64,000 bases of DNA from the NCBI GenBank assembly GCA_036387415.1, contig DASVTU010000033.1, positions 1 to 64,000 on the forward strand. Reading direction: 5' to 3'. The notes below the pieces were generated by a model. The model had not been told where the DNA came from. It searched no databases and saw only the letters and a program-made list of their open reading frames with translations. Made by a program: the position numbers and the translations under genes. The DNA comes from DASVTU01 sp036387415 (GTDB lineage: Bacteria; Acidobacteriota; Blastocatellia; Pyrinomonadales; Pyrinomonadaceae). Shown here piece after piece: positions 44,885-54,045 of this stretch. How positions within the stretch are numbered: position 1 is the stretch's first letter; each line of letters begins with the position of its first letter.

Positions 44885-44924
44885 AAAAGAGCGACGAGTG
44901 ATGGCTATCACTCGTCGCTCTTTT
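44885..44924 (+). terminator. Perfect 18-bp hairpin terminator
   Basis: AAAAGAGCGACGAGTGAT (44885-44902), GGCT loop, ATCACTCGTCGCTCTTTT (44907-44924). Perfect arms and terminal T run make a strong terminator for the TonB-C gene, working in both orientations. Confidence 0.92.
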
Positions 44925-45124
44925 CAACTTTCGTCGGCATGTGGAGTAATCGCGGTTTGTGTGATAGAGTTTGGAATGTCCAAGCCTTTGGTAGTGTCTT
45001 GAAGGTTGCACATAACAAAATCCAATTTCATTTTAGCGCCGCAGCCTTCCGTCCAGCCGCTTTAACAACAAACAATTGCCAGTAGCGTTCTCAAAACGCG
45101 CCCGCGCAAGGCGCAGAGTCGTGC

Positions 45125-48100
45125 ATGAAATCACGTTTTGATAAAATCAAGAAGGCCATGCCCGAACGAGACCCGGCAGATGCGCCTGCCGGAGCGGTCG
45201 TCGATTTCTCCGACGCGCGCCAACAACATAACCAACCCCGACGCGCCTCCTACAACGCCGCCAGCAGCAACATCAATCCCGCCGCGCTCGGCAAAGAGAT
45301 TGCGGAGGCGCGCGAACTACTTGAACAGGGCTTAACGAGCGAGGCCGAGACGCGTCTACGCAAGGTCGTGGCCACCGCGGGCGCGCGGCAGAATGCATCT
45401 CTTCTGGCACAGGCGCGTTGCGCGCTCTCCGAGGCGCTCAGCATGTTCGGGCGTTATCGTGAATCGCTCGAAGCCGTCGTCATGTATGAGACGCCCGAAG
45501 CGCGCACTCAATTCGATGCCGAACTTGAGGTATCGCTACGCGTTCAAATCGGACTCGCCTACAACTACACGGGCGACCATCCGAAAGCCATCGCGCTTCT
45601 CAACGCCACGCTTCAACACGAACTCGCGGGCGGCGGTTCCGACATGCATCTCGGCGCGATTTACAACGCGCTGGCACGCGTCTATCGCACCATTAGCGAG
45701 CACACCATCGCGCGCGATCACGTCCACAAGGCGCTCGAACACTACCGTCGCACAGGCGACTGGCGCGGGCTGGCCGAATCATATATCGGCATCGCCACTG
45801 CCGACATGCAGGAAGGCGCTTACGAAACTTCGCTCGAAAATTACAAGCAGGCTCTGAAACTCGTCGGCCATCATCCTGCGCCCTACCTGCTCGGCAAGTT
45901 GTACGGCAACATGGCGGGTGCCTGCTGGTTTCTCCGTCGTCCGCATGACGGCATCGCCTATCTCGAAAAGGCTATCAACTACTACGAGCGCACAGACCAC
46001 ACGACCAACGCCGCCATCGGCTACAACAATCTCGGCATCAATCTCATTCTCGTCGGCAAGTGGGAACGCGCGCACGAAGTTCTCAAGCGTGCGCTCTCGA
46101 TAGCTTCGGAAGCCAACGAGAACAGCGCGCAAGTGCCGACGATTCTGGAATCGCTCGGCGAGTTGCAAATGCTGCGCGGCGATTTGGATGAAGCAAAATC
46201 TCTGCTCGAACGTGCCGTTAAACTCTCCATTGAGAACAGCAATAAGTGGTACGCCGTGCAGGCGATGCGGACGCTCTGCCGTTGTCTGCTCGCGATGAAT
46301 GATACGGCGAGCGCACTCGTCAAAGGTGAAGGCGCGTTGTCGCTGGCCGAGCGCATCGGCGACCGTCAGGCCATCTGCGAGTCGAGCCTGCTGCTCTCCG
46401 AAGCCTATCTTCAGGAGGGCAGTACAGAGGAATGCTCCGCGTTGTTACAGAAAGTGCTCGTCGAGACGGCGGACAACTCCACAGACCTTTCAATCGCGGG
46501 TGAGACGCAACGCATCTCCGGCATGCTCGAATTTGCGCGCGGCGACGCGACGCTCGCCGCCAACCATTTCGGCAAATGCATCTCCATCTTCGAGATGCTC
46601 GGCGACCAGTATCGCACCGCACGCGCACACTACTGGCTCGGACGCGCGCACACTTCCAGCTCGCTCGAACGAGCCAAAGAACATCTCTCGCTCGCCGTTC
46701 ACACCTTCCGCGAACTCGGCGCGAGCATCGACCTCGAACGCGCCGAAGAAGCCCTCGCCGCGCTCAACAAGACGACGCCCGAACAGGAACGCCACAGCGA
46801 AGCATCGACGCTTTCGCAACTGCTCACACTGCGACTGGCCGAAGCCGTCGCTTCGCGCGAACTACTCTTGCGCGAACTCGCCGCCGTGCTCCATCAGGAA
46901 ACCAGTGCCCAACGCGTCTTGATTGCAGAGGCTGGTGAAGATGGACGCCCGCGCGTCGTCGTCGCACATGGTTGCTCGAACGCCGAGAGCACGCGCATCG
47001 CCGAAGGTGTTATTGAATTGAAGACCGATGCCGAAAGAATGCGTTTCGCCGGAGAACATAACGCCACGGTCGTCCAGTTAAAGTCGATGAACGCGACTCC
47101 CGTCATGCTTTTTATCGCGCCGCGCGGCGAGGAAGTGCTCCCCGGCGGCGCATCCATCGAACCGCTCCTGCGCGTCGTCGAACTCGGCATGGACGTGTGC
47201 GCGCTGCGCGCGCGCGCCAAGATAGGGCGCGATACGCAGAACACAGACACGCTCGCGGGCGCAAGCCTCATGCCCGGCTTCATCCATTCCAGCCCCGCCA
47301 TGACGCGCCTCGTCGATGAGGTGCACAAGATACGCTCCTCCGATGTGACGGTGCTCGTCACAGGTGAGTCGGGCACTGGCAAAGAACTCGTCGCACGCGC
47401 CATTCACGCGCTCTCGACGCGACGCTCCAAAGTCTTTGTCCCCTTCAACTGTACCGCCGTCCCCAAAGAACTGACCGAAGGCTATCTCTTCGGCTATCGT
47501 CGCGGCGCGTTCACAGGCGCGGTCGCCGATTCGCCCGGCGTCATTCGCGCGGCCATCGGCGGCACGCTCTTTCTAGACGAAATCGGCGACCTGCCCCTCG
47601 ATGTGCAACCCAAACTCCTGCGCTTCCTGCAAGAAGGCGAAGTGCAACCGCTCGGCGAACAGCGACCCTCGAAGGTCGATGTCCGCATCATCGCCGCCAC
47701 CAATAGCGACCTCGAACGCATGGTTGCAGAAGGACGTTTCCGCGAAGACCTCTATTATCGTCTGAACGTCATACGCCTCAACGTTCCGCCCTTGCGCGAA
47801 CGTCGCTCCGAAATCCCGACCATCGTCAACTACTATCTCAACCACTACTCCGCCAAGTTCGGTCGCCGCGACATCCAGATTACGCCGCAGGCCATCGACC
47901 TCCTCATGGTCAGCGACTGGCCGGGCAACGTCCGCCAACTCTGCAACGAAGTTCAACGCGTCGTTGCACGCGCCGAGGACGGCACACTCATCAACGCCGA
48001 CCACCTCTCGCCCGAACTCCGCCACACATCCGTCCCCGTCGCCACACGCGCCTCCGTCACGCCCATCGGAGCTGCCGCCGATGCCATCGCCGCCGACGCC

Positions 48101-48274
48101 TCCAAACACGGCATGACCCTCGCCGATGCCCTCTCCGAACTCGAACGCCGCATGATTTCCGAGGCCCTCCAAAAACACAGCGGCAACATCTCACGCGCCG
48201 CACGCGAACTCGGACTCACCCGTCGTGGACTCTACCTCAAACTTGAACGCTACCAACTCAGCCTCACCGCCTAA
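45125..48274 (+). CDS. TPR-sensor sigma-54 activator
   Basis: A 1,049-residue bacterial enhancer-binding protein. Residues about 50-550 are TPR-type helices (YRRTGDWRGLAESYIGIATA, AIGYNNLGINLILVGKWERA, HYWLGRAHTSSSLERAKEHL). A GAF-like region follows (around 600-700), then the AAA+ domain with Walker A TGESGTGKEL near residue 747, the sigma-54 contact loop GAFTGA near residue 794, Walker B GTLFLDEIGDLP and an R-finger region. The C-terminus is a Fis-type HTH (HSGNISRAARELGLTRRGLY). GAFTGA is intact, so it should drive sigma-54 promoters. A terminator isolates its upstream side. Confidence 0.92.
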   Translation: MKSRFDKIKKAMPERDPADAPAGAVVDFSDARQQHNQPRRASYNAASSNINPAALGKEIAEARELLEQGLTSEAETRLRKVVATAGARQNASLLAQARCALSEALSMFGRYRESLEAVVMYETPEARTQFDAELEVSLRVQIGLAYNYTGDHPKAIALLNATLQHELAGGGSDMHLGAIYNALARVYRTISEHTIARDHVHKALEHYRRTGDWRGLAESYIGIATADMQEGAYETSLENYKQALKLVGHHPAPYLLGKLYGNMAGACWFLRRPHDGIAYLEKAINYYERTDHTTNAAIGYNNLGINLILVGKWERAHEVLKRALSIASEANENSAQVPTILESLGELQMLRGDLDEAKSLLERAVKLSIENSNKWYAVQAMRTLCRCLLAMNDTASALVKGEGALSLAERIGDRQAICESSLLLSEAYLQEGSTEECSALLQKVLVETADNSTDLSIAGETQRISGMLEFARGDATLAANHFGKCISIFEMLGDQYRTARAHYWLGRAHTSSSLERAKEHLSLAVHTFRELGASIDLERAEEALAALNKTTPEQERHSEASTLSQLLTLRLAEAVASRELLLRELAAVLHQETSAQRVLIAEAGEDGRPRVVVAHGCSNAESTRIAEGVIELKTDAERMRFAGEHNATVVQLKSMNATPVMLFIAPRGEEVLPGGASIEPLLRVVELGMDVCALRARAKIGRDTQNTDTLAGASLMPGFIHSSPAMTRLVDEVHKIRSSDVTVLVTGESGTGKELVARAIHALSTRRSKVFVPFNCTAVPKELTEGYLFGYRRGAFTGAVADSPGVIRAAIGGTLFLDEIGDLPLDVQPKLLRFLQEGEVQPLGEQRPSKVDVRIIAATNSDLERMVAEGRFREDLYYRLNVIRLNVPPLRERRSEIPTIVNYYLNHYSAKFGRRDIQITPQAIDLLMVSDWPGNVRQLCNEVQRVVARAEDGTLINADHLSPELRHTSVPVATRASVTPIGAAADAIAADASKHGMTLADALSELERRMISEALQKHSGNISRAARELGLTRRGLYLKLERYQLSLTA

Positions 48275-48392
48275 AGCAACCAAAAAGTTAATTGTTTAGG
48301 CAACGCCGTCGGAGTGATAACTTCGCCACTGACTGATTCCGGCGTCTCACTTGTCATATCAGTATCGTTTTGAACATTTGATGCGCACATAC

Positions 48393-48875
48393 CTAGATGC
48401 TTATCGCCTCGCCGATTTCGTTGATGGTCGCAATCTCTGTCCCGCTGATTTGTTCCCCGCCGAATCCGAAGACGCCACCTTCTTTTGCCGCTGACGCGAC
48501 TTTTTCGGCCACCACCAAGACCCATCTCTTGTACTCGTACGCCTCTTCGGGGCTGACCTTTGCTTGCAGCATGGCGGCTACCGCGCGGCATGTGTCCAGC
48601 GCCCTGACTCTCACTTCATCAAGTGAGAGCTTTTCCGTCTCACCGCGTTTGTCATCATCTGCGTTAGCCAGGATGTCGGCGACGACCGCGCCAAGCAGCG
48701 AATCTTGCGGCGCTCGCTGCTCACCCTCGATGATGCCTTCGGCGACCGCGCCCATCTCACGCACAAAGTCGTCCTGTTTGCTCGGCGCGGCACCCGCGAC
48801 CACGTAGCCCGCCAGCATCGGTGCTTTGAGCAAGCTTTTCCATTCCTCCGGCGTAAATTTGTCTTTGACACTCAT
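48393..48875 (-). CDS. Hypothetical 160-aa helical protein
   Basis: I do not recognise it. The start is good: GAGGAGGGG lies before the ATG at 48875. The product is soluble and helical: FTPEEWKSLLKAPMLAGYVV, EMGAVAEGIIEGEQRAPQDS, LDTCRAVAAMLQAKVSPEEA, EAYEYKRWVLVVAEKVASAA, ending in a Gly-rich GGVFGFGGEQISG. It stands alone between the sigma-54 activator and the TPR gene. Confidence 0.75.
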   Translation of the reverse strand: MSVKDKFTPEEWKSLLKAPMLAGYVVAGAAPSKQDDFVREMGAVAEGIIEGEQRAPQDSLLGAVVADILANADDDKRGETEKLSLDEVRVRALDTCRAVAAMLQAKVSPEEAYEYKRWVLVVAEKVASAAKEGGVFGFGGEQISGTEIATINEIGEAISI

Positions 48876-49054
48876 CTATAGCTTCCCCTCCTCGTTAAGA
48901 TGGACTTAACATCTCACACGCCTTACTGTTCAGATTCTCGCCGGGTTAGTGTTGCAAAAATTCACTCAACGCACAATCTCTCGCTTAGATGGTGGCGGTT
49001 TACCCGTTAACTTGAAGTCATTGCTGACCTCTGAACACTCGTCCGCACGTAAAA

Positions 49055-49780
49055 TCATTCGATGGCGGCGACCACTTTCAGTGACGCGAATTGAGTTTTC
49101 GTTCCCTTAGCCAGCGCAGAGCGACACAGCCTGAGATTGTGTGCGGCCTCTTGAAAAGCTCCGCGCGCCTGCTTGAGCGCCACTTCAAACTCTTGTTCGG
49201 CCATACTCAAACGCCCCGCCAGTGCCAGCGCGACGCCGAGGTTGTTGTGGCTCGCCGGAAACTGCCGACGTGAGCGCACAATGGCCTCCCTGAAAAGAGC
49301 GTCCGCGCCTTCGTAATCGCCCTCACGCATGGCGAGCAGTCCGAGACGATAGTGCGCCACCGCGAGTTGAGCCTCCGCGTATTTGCCGCCCGACGCGACG
49401 AGTGCCTGTCGATAAGCCTGTTTCGCATCTTGCCACTGACTCGAATCTTCGAGCGCGACGCCGAGCGCATAAAGCGCCTTCGGATAACGCCCCTTGCTCG
49501 CCTCAACCGCACTCCGGTACATCACGATGGCTTCTTCTGTACGCAGCAGTTCGTAATAGCAGACCCCGATGTTATAGAGAGACTGCGCGTACACCTCGCC
49601 TGCTTTGTCGGGGACGCGGCGGTACTCCTCGATAGCCGCCTCATAGTCGGCTCTCGCATACATTTCGTTGCCTCGACGGATGCGTTCGCGCGCCTCCGAA
49701 CGGCTCTCCTGCGCTGTCGCTGCGACAGACGATAAAGTGACCAGCAAGACCGTCAGCAATAGTTTTTTCGCCTTCATCAC
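49055..49780 (-). CDS. Exported TPR protein
   Basis: A 241-residue protein with a signal peptide (MMKAKKLLLTVLLVTLSSVAATAQ) followed by about five TPR-like helical pairs (GNEMYARADYEAAIEEYRRV, AQSLYNIGVCYYELLRTEEA, HYRLGLLAMREGDYEGADAL, SHNNLGVALALAGRLSMAEQ). It probably acts as a periplasmic scaffold. No enzymatic motif is present. The AraC gene lies upstream on the same strand. Confidence 0.85.
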   Translation of the reverse strand: MMKAKKLLLTVLLVTLSSVAATAQESRSEARERIRRGNEMYARADYEAAIEEYRRVPDKAGEVYAQSLYNIGVCYYELLRTEEAIVMYRSAVEASKGRYPKALYALGVALEDSSQWQDAKQAYRQALVASGGKYAEAQLAVAHYRLGLLAMREGDYEGADALFREAIVRSRRQFPASHNNLGVALALAGRLSMAEQEFEVALKQARGAFQEAAHNLRLCRSALAKGTKTQFASLKVVAAIE

Positions 49781-49889
49781 TCGTTACTCCTTCGTCTCGT
49801 TTGGAATTAAGGACGGGGTGAGTTTAAGTGTGACGGGCGCTCGTGGTCTTTCCTGTTATTGCCGACGATTGACGAATCTTGCTATCGGT

Positions 49890-50783
49890 TCAGAGGTTGT
49901 TGATGACGCGTCGGGTGGAGGGTTGAAGCATGAGGCGGTAGGATTGCGGCGTCGTTCCCGTCAACTTACGGAAAAGCCTTGTGAAGTGACTCTGATGACT
50001 GAACCCCGACCGGAGACCCACTTCAGCGAGGGGCATTTCGCCTTCGGCCAGCAGCGCCTTCGCGTGCTCGACGCGGAACTTTATCAAGTGCTGATGAGGT
50101 GTCGTTCCCGTCGCCCGTTTGAACTCGCGCGCGAAGTGAAACGTGCTCATCCCGGCCTCGCCTGCGAGGTCGTCGAGGCTCAGGTCGCGCTCGTAGTTGT
50201 CGGCGACGAAGGCGAGCACACGCCGGAGTCTCTGCCCTGAGAGGCCGCCGATGAAGCGTCGCACGTCGCCTCCCGAAGCCGTGTAATGCCTCAGAAGATG
50301 AAGGGCAAGGACATGCGCCAGCGACTCTATGTAGAGTCGCCCGCCGAGAGCGTCTGACTCCAACTCGGCCAGCAATGCCTGCCCGATGCCGACGACCAGA
50401 GGGTCGTGCAGGGAAGATTTTTCTATCACTTCCATCCCACTCCCCGCGACGGCCGCATCTTCAGCGGCGGCGCGCACGACGAGCGACGGGTCGAGATAGA
50501 CCGCCAAGTATTCGGCTTCGCCTTCGAGCGTGGCCGTGAATGGCTGCCCGGAAGGAATCACGCATACGTCGCCGCTCGTCTGCGGGCGCGCATTGAAGCC
50601 GCTGGACGTACGTATTTCGCCTTTGCAATCTTTGGTGAGAGTAAGTAGGACGAGATGTTGACGGTGGCTGTGTTCGGGCACCTCGCCCGCGCTGAAACGA
50701 TAATGAGCGAGACTAATTCCATCCCATGCTGCTCGCCTCTGAAAGACGATGGGCGTCGAATGATGTAGTTCCGGCGCGTTCAT
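49890..50783 (-). CDS. AraC-family regulator with cupin domain
   Basis: A 297-residue regulator. The N-terminal half is a cupin-like ligand-binding domain (SAGEVPEHSHRQHLVLL, LEGEAEYLAVYLDPSLVV). The C-terminus has the two AraC helix-turn-helices (LDDLAGEAGMSTFHFAREFK and EVGLRSGFSHQSHFTRLFRK). The ligand is unknown. The TetR gene is immediately upstream (stop at 50798, 14 bp gap), so they may be one transcript. Confidence 0.92.
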   Translation of the reverse strand: MNAPELHHSTPIVFQRRAAWDGISLAHYRFSAGEVPEHSHRQHLVLLTLTKDCKGEIRTSSGFNARPQTSGDVCVIPSGQPFTATLEGEAEYLAVYLDPSLVVRAAAEDAAVAGSGMEVIEKSSLHDPLVVGIGQALLAELESDALGGRLYIESLAHVLALHLLRHYTASGGDVRRFIGGLSGQRLRRVLAFVADNYERDLSLDDLAGEAGMSTFHFAREFKRATGTTPHQHLIKFRVEHAKALLAEGEMPLAEVGLRSGFSHQSHFTRLFRKLTGTTPQSYRLMLQPSTRRVINNL

Positions 50784-50797
50784 GTTTGAGATTTACC

Positions 50798-51511
50798 TCA
50801 TCGCGCGCGCGACGCGCGACTGCCGCGCCCCTTGCCTGTCTGCGGCAACAACCGCAAACCGCTCGCGGTCGCGTGGCGGCGCAGGCGCTCAAGCATCGCT
50901 TCTCGCGCACGCGTGAATGCCTGTCTGTCTCCGTAAAGTTGGAAAGCCCAGTTGGCTCCCATCTCAAGGGCGTTGAGTTCAAAGGCGAGTTGGGCGGGGT
51001 CGGCGTCCGCGTTTAGCTGCCCTGCATCCCGCGCTTCCGCGATTGAACCCCGGAGCATGGCGACCCACTCTTTCATAATTGAGGCCACGCGGTCGCGTAC
51101 AGGGCCTGGGCGACCGTCGAACTCTGCGGCAGCGGCGGCGAAAAAACAGCCTCCACGAAAAACTTCGTCCCTCACGTATGCGAGCCACACGTCGCACAAC
51201 TTCCAGAGGCGTGGGAGTCCCTCGCCCGTCTCAAACGACGGACGGATAACCTCACGGATAAAGATGTCGCGCGCCGCCTCGACAGTCGCGAGTTGCAACT
51301 CCTCTTTCGAGCCGAAGTGTGCGAACAGCCCGCTCTTGCTCATCGAGAGTTCTGAGGCGAGCCGCCCGATGGTCAGTCCCTCAAGACCCTCCGCCGATGC
51401 AACATCAACCGCCACTTTGAGGATAGCCTGACGCGTGCGGTCGCCGCGCGCCTTGCGTGCTTGAGCGACTTTCCCCCTCCCCGCCTTCATTTGTTTAGCA
51501 ACTGTACTCAT
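50798..51511 (-). CDS. TetR-family repressor
   Basis: A 237-residue TetR-type repressor. The DNA-binding N-terminus is typical (DRTRQAILKVAVDVASAEGL, then TIGRLASELSMSKSGLFAHF); the rest is a helical ligand-binding domain. The ATG at 51511 (MSTVAK) is favoured over 51535, because the perfect 12-bp palindrome ACGAACGTTCGT (51534-51545) lies just upstream and would otherwise overlap the coding sequence. It probably represses itself and the co-directional AraC gene. No obvious efflux partner is nearby. Confidence 0.9.
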   Translation of the reverse strand: MSTVAKQMKAGRGKVAQARKARGDRTRQAILKVAVDVASAEGLEGLTIGRLASELSMSKSGLFAHFGSKEELQLATVEAARDIFIREVIRPSFETGEGLPRLWKLCDVWLAYVRDEVFRGGCFFAAAAAEFDGRPGPVRDRVASIMKEWVAMLRGSIAEARDAGQLNADADPAQLAFELNALEMGANWAFQLYGDRQAFTRAREAMLERLRRHATASGLRLLPQTGKGRGSRASRAR

Positions 51512-51533
51512 CACAATTCGTCGCCAATATAGC

Positions 51534-51545
51534 ACGAACGTTCGT
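51534..51545. promoter_or_regulatory. Likely TetR operator palindrome
   Basis: ACGAACGTTCGT is a perfect 12-bp palindrome located 22 bp upstream of the TetR start codon, where the promoter should be. Position and symmetry suggest an autorepression site. Confidence 0.65.
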
Positions 51546-51646
51546 TTTAGAAAAGCTTTTTCGTTGGCAGTATCCTTAAAAGGCTACTCCTTCAATTTGC
51601 GTGTTTTTCTTTGAATGGTTATGTGGGCGGTATCACACCGAAAAGT

Positions 51647-52111
51647 CTACGAGTTCTTAAATCTGGCTAAACGCTCACCTGCCTGCTTTTGAACTTTCCT
51701 GCGAATCAAAGGCGTCCAACCCAAAAGAATTCCGACCAAACCTAGCGCCATCGAACTCCACTTCCAAAAATCGAAGCTGTCTGCGTGTTTAATTATCTTC
51801 CCATCTTGAAACTCGAACCGGGACTCAATTTTGTTATGAACTCGTCGCCCCGTAGCAGAAAAATTATATCGGGCTTCCCAACGCGCCTTCCCCGTACGGT
51901 CATTCGCCTGAACATCAGCAAATGTGAGTTCAAAGTCTTTGGCCTGTGAACATAACATCTTCCACATATCAACAACCTGCGAACCGGATAAATTCGGAAA
52001 GACCGGATCGGAAAAACGTATGTCGGGATGGTAGCAACGCGCCATCGCCTCGGCGTCCAATCTTTGAAAGGACGTGTAGAAAGTTTCGATTAACTCCTCG
52101 TTCGGGTGCAT
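51647..52111 (-). CDS. SnoaL/NTF2-like protein
   Basis: A 154-residue protein with an NTF2-like (SnoaL) fold: NEELIETFYTSFQRLDAEAM, ARCYHPDIRFSDPVFPNLSG, DVQANDRTGKARWEARYNFS, FQDGKIIKHADSFDFWKWS. The last 45 residues are basic with a hydrophobic segment (LGLVGILLGWTPLI) that could associate with the membrane. The ligand is not predictable. It lies at the start of the AT-richer accessory region. Confidence 0.85.
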   Translation of the reverse strand: MHPNEELIETFYTSFQRLDAEAMARCYHPDIRFSDPVFPNLSGSQVVDMWKMLCSQAKDFELTFADVQANDRTGKARWEARYNFSATGRRVHNKIESRFEFQDGKIIKHADSFDFWKWSSMALGLVGILLGWTPLIRRKVQKQAGERLARFKNS

Positions 52112-52282
52112 TGTCGTCTCCCATCTCTGGAAAACTTAGCGGGCGGTAGTTGCGTCTGCTATTTCGGAAAACGAGAGCCGCCGCTTCAATTTATAGAACG
52201 CCTTTAATTCCTATGAGGTGAACCAACTACATCAATGCCCTATCAAGCCGAACGTTTGAGCGACTCGTCAGGCGTTCCGTCG

Positions 52283-52927
52283 CTAACCGGAAGCCCGCAC
52301 AGCCTCTTCGTAAACACCAGATAGCTCCTGCTGATTCGTTACGCAGATGTCTAGATCGCGCAGCAATCCATCTCCTATCCCGTAAATCCAACCGTGCACC
52401 GCTAACTCCTGTCCCCGTCCCCACGCATTCTGTACAATCGTCGTTCGGCTCACGTTCAATACCTGCTCGATAACATTCAACTCACACAGCCTATCCATAC
52501 GCTGTTCTTCATCGACGATTTTTGAGAGTAGAACATGATGACTGTGCATCACGTCTTGAACGTGGCGCAGCCAATTGTCTATTAGACCAAGTTGAAGATT
52601 CTGCATCGCGGCCTGCACGCCGCCGCAGCCGTAGTGGCCGCACACGATGATGTGACTGACCTTCAACACATCCACCGCGAATTGCAGCACCGACAGACAG
52701 TTGAAGTCAGTATGCACAACTACGTTCGCCACATTGCGATGGACAAACATTTCCCCCGGAAGGAGGCCGACGAGTTGAGTTGCCGGCACACGACTGTCCG
52801 AACAACCAATCCACAGGTAGCGCGGAGCGTGTTGCTGAGCTATGGCGTGAAAAAACCCAGGGTCGTGAGCCTTGATACGCTCAGACCATGCTCTATTATT
52901 TTCAAGGAGTTCTCTCAAGTCATTCAT
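52283..52927 (-). CDS. Beta-class carbonic anhydrase
   Basis: Zinc carbonic anhydrase of the beta class (214 residues), which interconverts CO2 and bicarbonate. Zinc ligands are C42, H98 and C101, with D44 and R46 of the Asp-Arg dyad in GCSDSRVPATQL and the second motif IIVCGHYGCGGVQAA. The first helices are normal length. It lies at the left edge of the accessory region, 80 bp from the attC-like palindrome. Confidence 0.95.
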   Translation of the reverse strand: MNDLRELLENNRAWSERIKAHDPGFFHAIAQQHAPRYLWIGCSDSRVPATQLVGLLPGEMFVHRNVANVVVHTDFNCLSVLQFAVDVLKVSHIIVCGHYGCGGVQAAMQNLQLGLIDNWLRHVQDVMHSHHVLLSKIVDEEQRMDRLCELNVIEQVLNVSRTTIVQNAWGRGQELAVHGWIYGIGDGLLRDLDICVTNQQELSGVYEEAVRASG

Positions 52928-52998
52928 ATCATCAAATTATAAGTAACTCGAACGCACAACACTACCGACAAGCTTCGGCCTGAAAAAGAGGCCTCGAA

Positions 52999-53097
52999 CG
53001 GCTTTGCCCAACAATTCAAAGAAACATGCATAAACTATGGATAAATGCATACTAACAGATGAATATGCAAGAATTTCTGAATTGTTGGGCAAAGCCG
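52999..53097. repeat. attC-like imperfect palindrome
   Basis: Perfect 20-bp outer arms at 52999-53018 and 53078-53097 contain GCCCAAC (53006-53012) and GTTGGGC (53084-53090), which match the RYYYAAC and GTTRRRY core boxes of integron attC sites. The site from box to box is 85 bp, inside the normal size range. The inner arms (TGCATA against TATGCA) pair with unpaired bases between, as in attC hairpins. No integrase is in the window. Confidence 0.5.
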
Positions 53098-53187
53098 AAA
53101 AATTGGGCTTTGCCTAATAACCCCTCAAAGTTTAAGCACTTATTGGGCAGACGCAAGACTTATTGGGCAAGATGCGTTATTGGGAAT
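53082..53187. repeat. TTRTTRGGCAAAG direct/inverted repeat cluster
   Basis: Plus-strand copies start at 53082, 53140, 53160 and 53177 (TTGTTGGGCAAAG, TTATTGGGCAG, TTATTGGGCAA, TTATTGGGAAT). An inverted copy is at 53107-53119 (TTATTAGGCAAAG on the minus strand). Spacing between the last three is 20 and 17 bp, about two helical turns. A matching cluster lies at 58373. Confidence 0.65.
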
Positions 53188-53192
53188 GCGGA

Positions 53193-53645
53193 TTATTTTC
53201 GGGAAACTGAAACTAAAGCAACGATAAGCCCAAGCAGACTTATCAACGCTCCAAGTATCGGGGTGATGGTCTTAACCCACCACTCGATATTTTTACGCTT
53301 CTCATCACGAATCAATTTCGAGACGCCCGCTTTGCCAATATCCGTTAGGTAGAAGGTTGCTTCATCAGGCGAAGACACATGCTCAATGTCGCTCCACCAC
53401 CAGTTGCTATTTGATGGAAGTTCAATGCCTAACCGATGAGCCTTTTTAGTTAATCTCTCAGTTTCTATGGCGTCTAATCTTTCCTTGAGAGGATAGAGTT
53501 TGTTTCGTAGTTTTTTCTGCTCCTGTGCTTGCTCGGAATCTTTACCAAACCAATCATCCGCGCGCCAATCCCACCCCGCCGTCTTTTTCTTTAAGGCGCT
53601 AATTTCACGTCGGAGTTTTCGTCGCTCTCTCCATTCACTAAACAT
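53193..53645 (-). CDS. Hypothetical tail-anchored protein, 150 aa
   Basis: I do not recognise it. The N-terminal 120 residues are soluble and coiled-coil-like (REISALKKKTAGWDWRADDW, LRNKLYPLKERLDAIETERL) with a Trp-rich middle (NSNWWWSDIEHVSSPDE). One membrane helix lies at the C-terminus (PILGALISLLGLIVALVSV). It follows a second tail-anchored gene by 12 bp, so they are likely expressed together. The sequence is AT-richer than the flanking chromosome. A superinfection or toxin-like role is speculative. Confidence 0.65.
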   Translation of the reverse strand: MFSEWRERRKLRREISALKKKTAGWDWRADDWFGKDSEQAQEQKKLRNKLYPLKERLDAIETERLTKKAHRLGIELPSNSNWWWSDIEHVSSPDEATFYLTDIGKAGVSKLIRDEKRKNIEWWVKTITPILGALISLLGLIVALVSVSRK

Positions 53646-53657
53646 GGCATCAAGCTT

Positions 53658-53915
53658 TTATTTCACGACCAGAGGCAAGATGAGCGCAGCTAGAGAGACT
53701 AGAAGCGCAAGGATGGATAGTAAGACTGCGCGCCCCGACCATATTGCGGAGTCTCTAGCAACGAGCGATTCAATTACTCTCGGACGGTCGAAATAAAAAT
53801 CAGCGGCAGGGTCTTTGTCGGGGTCTGTGGCAGAGGATAGGGTGATGATATTGTACTTCTTTGCCAATGCTTCTAGCTCATCGTCTTCCATTCGCCAATA
53901 ATCTTTTTGAAGCAT
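53658..53915 (-). CDS. Hypothetical tail-anchored protein, 85 aa
   Basis: I do not recognise it. The N-terminal 55 residues are charged and soluble (WRMEDDELEALAKKYNIITL, DPAADFYFDRPRVIESLVAR). The C-terminus is one hydrophobic helix (AVLLSILALLVSLAALILPLV) with a short VK end. It lies upstream of the 150-residue gene in the same transcript. The two have the same topology but no clear sequence similarity. Confidence 0.65.
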   Translation of the reverse strand: MLQKDYWRMEDDELEALAKKYNIITLSSATDPDKDPAADFYFDRPRVIESLVARDSAIWSGRAVLLSILALLVSLAALILPLVVK

Positions 53916-54011
53916 AAGCGATAGTCCTAACCCTTGAATCAGGCTTTAAAGTGCAGCAGTATGTGTAATATTATCAACAATTTAACTGCGTTTTGCACGG
54001 CGTATTTTACG

Positions 54012-54039
54012 TTGACAAAGCTGTGGAAAACTGTATAAT
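54012..54039 (+). promoter_or_regulatory. Consensus sigma-70 promoter of sRNA
   Basis: TTGACA (54012-54017), a 16-bp spacer and TATAAT (54034-54039) form a full consensus promoter, which is rare in this GC-rich genome. Confidence 0.8.
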
Positions 54040-54045
54040 TCGTAT

